Shown here one piece after another: positions 6,405 through 9,457 of a stretch of 9,457 bases of DNA. Origin of the DNA: Gallionella sp. UBA6045 (GTDB taxonomy: Bacteria; Pseudomonadota; Gammaproteobacteria; Burkholderiales; Gallionellaceae). Location: the NCBI GenBank assembly GCA_002429165.1, contig DIYV01000143.1, positions 2,292 through 11,748 of the forward strand, in the 5' to 3' direction. Below the pieces are notes generated by a model. That model ran no database searches, was not told the origin of the DNA, and worked only from the letters and a program-made list of their open reading frames with translations. The translations under genes and the position numbers were made by a program. Within the stretch, counting starts at the first letter, position 1; the number at the start of each line of letters is the position of its first letter.

Positions 6405-6533
6405 ATGTGATTGTGTGCACCAGTGCAGTCAACTCGCTCATGCTTTTTAAAATAGTACAGGAATGCACGTATGCTGATTTTTTGCCTGGGCAGTTATTCT
6501 GGGAATTATATAGCTCATATTATTTGCCGGCGT
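6405..6533. promoter_or_regulatory. Upstream region of the DUF1003 gene with inverted repeat
   Basis: An AT-rich gap on the minus-strand side of the DUF1003 gene. The inverted repeat TGCAC-CA-GTGCA lies at 6416-6427. It is next to a TTGACT hexamer on the minus strand (complement of 6427-6432), which could act as a -35 box, though the matching -10 (TCACAT or similar) is poor. A TATAAT on the minus strand near 6506-6511 lacks a -35. The palindrome could be an operator, but this is inference. Confidence 0.35.
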
Positions 6534-6845
6534 TTACTTTTCTTCCTGGGTGTCGACCACGTGTATCACTTCACCCTCGATCACTTCACCCCTGATCACA
6601 TCATTCTCGGCCATCTCTCCTTCCCTCACCATGCCGGGAGGCTGATAGTTGCGCATCTGCTTGCGCAGTTCGCGGGTCTTCCACCACAGATAAGCCCAGC
6701 CAAGCATGCCGGCGACCAGAATGACTGCGACCACCACCACCGAGAACATCAATGCCAAACCGAACGCTGCTGCGGTTGCGACAACAGCAAGCAGATTGCG
6801 AAACGGGTTGGGGATATTTGCAGAGGTATGCGGGAGATTTCTCAT
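6534..6845 (-). CDS. Small membrane protein with charged C-terminal tail, function unknown
   Basis: From the ATG complementary to 6843-6845 the product has 103 residues. This start has AGGAAG about 10 nt upstream; the longer frame begins with TTG at 6887 and would translate through a strong hairpin, so it is unlikely. Residues 17-55 are almost continuously hydrophobic, enough for one long or two short membrane segments, and end in the aromatic belt GWAYLWWKTRELRKQMR. The cytoplasmic tail is acidic and repetitive (VIRGEVIEGEVIHVVD at 83-98). No enzyme motif is visible. Its neighbours are a DUF1003 membrane protein downstream and a small possible winged-helix protein upstream, all on the minus strand. 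Confidence 0.7.
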   Translation of the reverse strand: MRNLPHTSANIPNPFRNLLAVVATAAAFGLALMFSVVVVAVILVAGMLGWAYLWWKTRELRKQMRNYQPPGMVREGEMAENDVIRGEVIEGEVIHVVDTQEEK

Positions 6846-6862
6846 CTGTTCTTCTTCCTGAA

Positions 6863-6885
6863 GGCCGCATTTCCTGAAAGCGGCC
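6863..6885. other. Stem-loop just upstream of the small membrane protein gene
   Basis: GGCCGC at 6863-6868 pairs with GCGGCC at 6880-6885; inside, TTT pairs with AAA around a 4-nt loop, with one bulged A. This gives about 9 base pairs. On the minus strand it ends a few bases before the AGGA of the 103-residue membrane protein, so it would lie in that gene's leader and could affect ribosome access. No T-tract follows, so it does not look like an intrinsic terminator. Confidence 0.5.
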
Positions 6886-6887
6886 AA

Positions 6888-6915
6888 GAAAATTGTCTAG
6901 TGCAAATTATCTAGT
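6888..6915. repeat. Tandem 14-bp direct repeat
   Basis: GAAAATTGTCTAGT (6888-6901) is followed directly by GCAAATTATCTAGT (6902-6915), identical at 12 of 14 positions. The pair overlaps the stop codon of the small possible winged-helix gene and lies just before the stem-loop in front of the small membrane protein gene. Adjacent near-identical sites spaced about 1.3 helical turns apart are typical of protein-binding sites, but the function is not shown. Confidence 0.5.
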
Positions 6916-7162
6916 AAAGCGGCGGCGATTTATGCGGAATATTTCCGGGTATCCAGTAGCAGACATATTCCTTCCCATCCTTGAACCCGCTACAGGTCAG
7001 CAACTCCCGGTTCTGGCACATCGAGTCGAGAATCGCGTTGAGTTCTGCCAATTTGACTCCGGGCACGATCAGCGACTTCAGGTTTGTCAGTAAAACCGGC
7101 ATCTGGCTGGAAGATTCAGCCAATGCCTTGAGTATGTTTTCGCGTATCGATAGATTAGGCAT
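6911..7162 (-). CDS. Small hypothetical protein, possible winged-helix fold
   Basis: The 83-residue frame starts MPNLSIRENILKALAESSSQ, has a second helical part (KLAELNAILDSMCQNRELL), and then GFKDGKEYVCYWIPG, which could form a beta-hairpin wing. Helix-helix-helix-wing of this size suggests a small winged-helix DNA-binding protein, but this is a judgement by eye; I do not recognise a family. The preceding in-frame codon is a stop, so the ATG at 7162 is the only start, and there is no clear Shine-Dalgarno. Two overlapping frames on the plus strand look less protein-like. It lies 65 bp upstream of the small membrane protein gene on the same strand. Confidence 0.5.
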   Translation of the reverse strand: MPNLSIRENILKALAESSSQMPVLLTNLKSLIVPGVKLAELNAILDSMCQNRELLTCSGFKDGKEYVCYWIPGNIPHKSPPLY

Positions 7163-7359
7163 TCATGGTCGTGTTCGGGTTCACGGTAAATAGTCAGTCT
7201 GCCTATAATACTCCGATGCTGCGGATCGATTTGAACTTCCGTTGCGTGCGCAAAAGTGGCGGACAGTATGATGGATTTGCATCTATGGGATCATTTGGCG
7301 GCAGGTTCAATTGACGTCCGTGACTGTCGGCAGCGTCGCCAATACCGGCATTACGATCG
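7163..7359. other. 197-bp intergenic region without a convincing gene
   Basis: Spacer between the end of the proC-thioesterase run and the possible winged-helix gene, both on the minus strand. It holds the plus-strand promoter-like site described separately, a short plus-strand frame of 32 codons (7216-7314), and a weak minus-strand -10 (TATTAT, complement of 7205-7210). I see no strong hairpin with a T-tract to end the operon. Confidence 0.3.
7180..7209 (+). promoter_or_regulatory. Sigma70-like promoter, plus strand
   Basis: A perfect -10 TATAAT at 7204-7209 is preceded, after an 18-bp spacer, by TTCACG at 7180-7185 as a fair -35. The expected transcript would start near 7216, which is the A of an ATG opening a 32-codon frame, and would run antisense into the 3' end of the thioesterase gene. 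It is supported by the hexamers only. Confidence 0.35.
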
Positions 7360-7788
7360 TCAAATAGACCGGGCTCCTTTCTTGGCGCCGAGTTTGGCAA
7401 CGAATTTATCCCTGTTGATCACGAACCGTTCATGCCGTCCTTTGGAGATCAGGTCCACCCCATCATGGGCTTCCACATTAAAAACAAGCCTTCTTCCCTC
7501 GACCGCTATCAATTCAACGGTTGCGGTTACCTCCAGGCCGGGTGGTGTTGCAGCTTCGTGACTGACGTCGATATGCGTTCCGACCGTTTGTTCCTGTGGC
7601 CAGTCAATATGGGGATTGATCGCCCTGATGCAGGCCCATTCGAGAAATCCCACCAGAAAGCCGGTTGCAAAGACTTCCGGCATTGCCGCGAATTCCTCCG
7701 ATTCCGGATAGAGCGCGGGGACGGTTTTCGATTGCGGTATGACGAACTTGTGCTCGTATCTGATACCCGGTTTCAACGTTTCCTTCAT
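7360..7788 (-). CDS. FlK-like hotdog thioesterase (fluoroacetyl-CoA thioesterase family)
   Basis: A 142-residue hotdog-fold protein that closely follows the pattern of FlK, the fluoroacetyl-CoA thioesterase of Streptomyces cattleya. Shared stretches include LYPESEEFA, MPEVFATGF, EWACIRA, HEAATPPGLEVTATVEL and AHDGVDLISKGRHERFVI. By this pattern the catalytic residues are present: Thr42, Glu50 and His77 (FlK Thr42, Glu50, His76), as well as Arg121. Phe33 is kept, but FlK's fluorine-gating Phe36 is Met36 here. An acyl-CoA thioesterase activity is likely, but fluoroacetyl-CoA is not a likely natural substrate. The start is set by GGGAG 6 nt upstream. It lies 12 bp after the yggU gene, probably in the proC operon. 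Confidence 0.88.
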   Translation of the reverse strand: MKETLKPGIRYEHKFVIPQSKTVPALYPESEEFAAMPEVFATGFLVGFLEWACIRAINPHIDWPQEQTVGTHIDVSHEAATPPGLEVTATVELIAVEGRRLVFNVEAHDGVDLISKGRHERFVINRDKFVAKLGAKKGARSI

Positions 7789-7800
7789 TCGATACTCCCG

Positions 7801-8118
7801 CTATTGTGAAAATTTTAAGTTGTCCGGCAGCAGGCTTTCCGGTTGGATTTTGCTGCCGGTGACCGCCACCACCTTGTGACGTGATTGTCCGCCCTGTTTA
7901 AGTTCGGTGTTGCGCAGCGGAACGGCAAAAAGGCCGGCAATGAATTTCAGTAATGCTTCGTTGGCACGTCCCTCTATGGGCGGGGCAGCCAGCCTTATCT
8001 TGAGTGCCTCGCCGTGCAAGCCGACGATTTCGCTGCGCTTTGCACCCGGTTGTACATGCAGCGTAAGCGTGATGGTTTCCCCGTTGCGGCGAAACCAGTC
8101 AGGTTGCACGGTTACCAT
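7801..8118 (-). CDS. yggU: DUF167 / YggU family protein
   Basis: A small cytoplasmic protein of the DUF167 (YggU) family, found widely in bacteria and without an assigned biochemical role. The 105 residues show LHVQPGAKRSEIVG at 20-33, LKIRLAAPPIEGRANEALL at 39-57 and the family's closing G-x-SR-x-K motif (QGGQSRHKVVAV, 75-86). Its ATG follows the yggT stop after a single base and has no evident Shine-Dalgarno, so it is probably translated by coupling. The yggT-yggU pair next to proC is common in proteobacteria. Confidence 0.92.
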   Translation of the reverse strand: MVTVQPDWFRRNGETITLTLHVQPGAKRSEIVGLHGEALKIRLAAPPIEGRANEALLKFIAGLFAVPLRNTELKQGGQSRHKVVAVTGSKIQPESLLPDNLKFSQ

Positions 8119-8119
8119 T

Positions 8120-8686
8120 TTATAGCAATCGGGCCGCCAGGCTTTCCAGCATCGCGATAGGCACCAGCAGGATGATCTGGCAGATCACCAGTAACAACAG
8201 CGGAGATAAGTCGATGCGGCCGAGCAGCGGCACAATTCTTTGCAGCGGCCGCAGGAATCGTTGAGTGATCGCCGCAAGCAACGGGGCAAGCGGGGTAAAT
8301 GGGTTGACCCATGACAGGATCGCTTGCGCCACCAGTGCGCTCATCAACAGGTAGACGCTGATCTTGACGAGCTTCACCGCGCTCAGTGCCAATAATCCGA
8401 GCAGCGGGAAATGCACGAATGGGTATCCGTCCAGCGATAACGTCAAGCCCAGATAGGCAAACTCGACAATCAGCGCAAGCAGCAGGCTCGCACTGTCCAG
8501 CCGCCATAGCGGCGGAATGAAGCGGCGCGCGCGCAATACCGCAAAATTGCTGATCGCCATGACGAATTCGCCGAGCGGATTGCGCATCGGGGCGCGCAAC
8601 CATTGCATCAGGAAGCGGAACAGCAGCACACCGGCAAATCCCTGCAAAAAAATATCAAGCAAAAATTGTATCGTTTGATTGAGCAT
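8120..8686 (-). CDS. yggT: YggT family membrane protein
   Basis: An inner-membrane protein of the YGGT family with two repeats of the domain. The 188 residues have repeated pattern LFRFLMQWLRAP followed by RRFIPPLW, and later AILSWVNPF followed by RPLQRIVPLLGRID; each repeat is flanked by long hydrophobic stretches, giving about four membrane segments. E. coli YggT has been linked to osmotic-shock tolerance; related proteins in Gram-positives act near the division machinery. The ATG at 8686 shares its A with the TGA of proC (TGATG), which implies tight coupling; a GTG directly before it (8689) is the alternative start. Confidence 0.93.
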   Translation of the reverse strand: MLNQTIQFLLDIFLQGFAGVLLFRFLMQWLRAPMRNPLGEFVMAISNFAVLRARRFIPPLWRLDSASLLLALIVEFAYLGLTLSLDGYPFVHFPLLGLLALSAVKLVKISVYLLMSALVAQAILSWVNPFTPLAPLLAAITQRFLRPLQRIVPLLGRIDLSPLLLLVICQIILLVPIAMLESLAARLL

Positions 8687-9457
8687 CACGCTTTACCCAG
8701 TTCATCGCCCATTTCGCGGGAACGCGCCGCCGCTGCACGCGCGGCTTGTGCGATATGTTCGGCAACATGGTTGGCAGAAAGGCTCAATAACGCGCGCTCG
8801 GTGGTGCCATTCTTTGAGGTGACACGCTCGCGCAGCGTGCTGGCATCCTCTGCGCTGGATGCGGCCAGTTTGCTAGCACCCAGAAATGTCGCAAGACTCA
8901 AACGGCGCGCATCTTCAGAATTGAAGCCCAGTTCCTGCGCAGCTTGTTGCAGGGCCTCGATGAAATAAAATACATAGGCCGGGCCGCTTCCGGAAATCGC
9001 CGTTACGGCATCCAGCATGGCCTCATCCTGCAGCCATAAGGTTTCTCCCACCGCCGCCAGTATGCTTTGCGCCTGTTCGCGTTGCGCGGTATTGACTGCG
9101 GGCAGGGCATACAAGCCGGTCATGCCGCTGCGGATCAATGCCGGAGTGTTGGGCATGGCGCGGACGACAGACTGGCTGTTTGACCAGCGTGCCAGGTCTG
9201 TCGCCAGGATGCCTGCGGCGATCGAGATCAGCAACTGTCCCGACAGCAACGGGGCGAGCTGTTGCGCCACCGCACTCAATTGTTGCGGCTTGACTGCAAA
9301 GACGATGATCTGGCTGCCGGCCACGCCTTCGTCAAGGTTGTCAAACGCCTGTACCGAGTAATCCCGTTGCAGCCGCGCGCGATTGTCGGCATTGATTTCC
9401 ACCACGCTGATCTGTGTCGCGGGGAATCCCCTGCCGAGCATGCCGCCGATCAAGGCA
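8686..9457 (-). CDS. proC: Pyrroline-5-carboxylate reductase, 5' end outside window
   Basis: Catalyses the last step of proline synthesis, reducing 1-pyrroline-5-carboxylate to proline with NAD(P)H. The frame is open to the right edge, where it reads ALIGGMLGRG; this is just after the Rossmann-fold GxGxMG motif, so only about 15 N-terminal residues are missing. Visible family motifs are FAVKPQQL, the MPNTPALIRSGMTGLYA block, AVTAISGSGPAYVFYFIEAL in the dimerisation/catalytic domain, and RERVTSKNGTTERAL near the C-terminus. The TGA overlaps the yggT ATG by one base. yggS commonly precedes proC in this arrangement but lies outside the window. Confidence 0.96.
   Translation of the reverse strand, partial: ALIGGMLGRGFPATQISVVEINADNRARLQRDYSVQAFDNLDEGVAGSQIIVFAVKPQQLSAVAQQLAPLLSGQLLISIAAGILATDLARWSNSQSVVRAMPNTPALIRSGMTGLYALPAVNTAQREQAQSILAAVGETLWLQDEAMLDAVTAISGSGPAYVFYFIEALQQAAQELGFNSEDARRLSLATFLGASKLAASSAEDASTLRERVTSKNGTTERALLSLSANHVAEHIAQAARAAAARSREMGDELGKA

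Noticed and set aside
6471..6914. Frame of 147 codons on the plus strand over the small membrane protein gene
   Set aside because: The product is His/Cys-rich and incoherent, while the minus-strand frame has a clean membrane segment and a good ribosome site.
7290..7320. GGTTCAATT stretch resembling a tRNA T-loop
   Set aside because: No acceptor, D or anticodon stems can be folded around it on either strand.
7203..7400. Frame of 65 codons on the minus strand across the thioesterase end
   Set aside because: It begins inside the thioesterase gene in another frame and has no ribosome site or recognisable domain.

Overview
The window looks like chromosomal DNA of a betaproteobacterium, probably from the Nitrosomonadales/Gallionellaceae side. 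This rests on the rlmH-maf-rng order, the proC-yggT-yggU order, a fused cyclic-nucleotide-binding/DUF1003 protein and moderate-to-high GC. The taxonomic placement is inference from gene order and protein style, not from a search. Most of the window is housekeeping. I see no rRNA, tRNA, CRISPR array, insertion sequence or phage gene, and no obvious new multi-gene system. The least explained material is the small genes and short repeats around 5.2-7.3 kb.

Left part, plus strand (1-3473): a DUF559 (Vsr-like nuclease fold) gene whose 5' end lies beyond the window overlaps rlmH (23S rRNA pseudouridine-1915 N3-methyltransferase) by ATGA. It is followed by maf (nucleotide pyrophosphatase of the YhdE type), a 141-bp leader, rng (ribonuclease G) and a small four-cysteine lipoprotein. 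RlmH and RNase G both act in ribosome or rRNA maturation, and Maf is their usual neighbour.

Middle, minus strand (3552-5373): an ABC-2 type exporter (permease and ATPase, 11 bp apart) converges on the lipoprotein. Upstream of it is a 59-codon gene with an excellent ribosome binding site (5194-5373). A 12-bp direct repeat lies in front of both the small gene and the ATPase.

Right-middle, minus strand (5547-7162): a cNMP-binding-fold/DUF1003 membrane protein, a 103-residue membrane protein with a charged tail, and a small possible winged-helix protein. Between the last two are a tandem 14-bp repeat and a strong hairpin, which look like a local control region.

Right, minus strand (7360-9457): proC (cut by the window edge), yggT, yggU/DUF167 and an FlK-like hotdog thioesterase lie head to tail with 1-bp overlaps or gaps of 1-12 bp. 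This looks like one operon running leftward. The roughly 200 bp between 7163 and 7359 hold a good sigma70-like promoter on the plus strand and no convincing gene.
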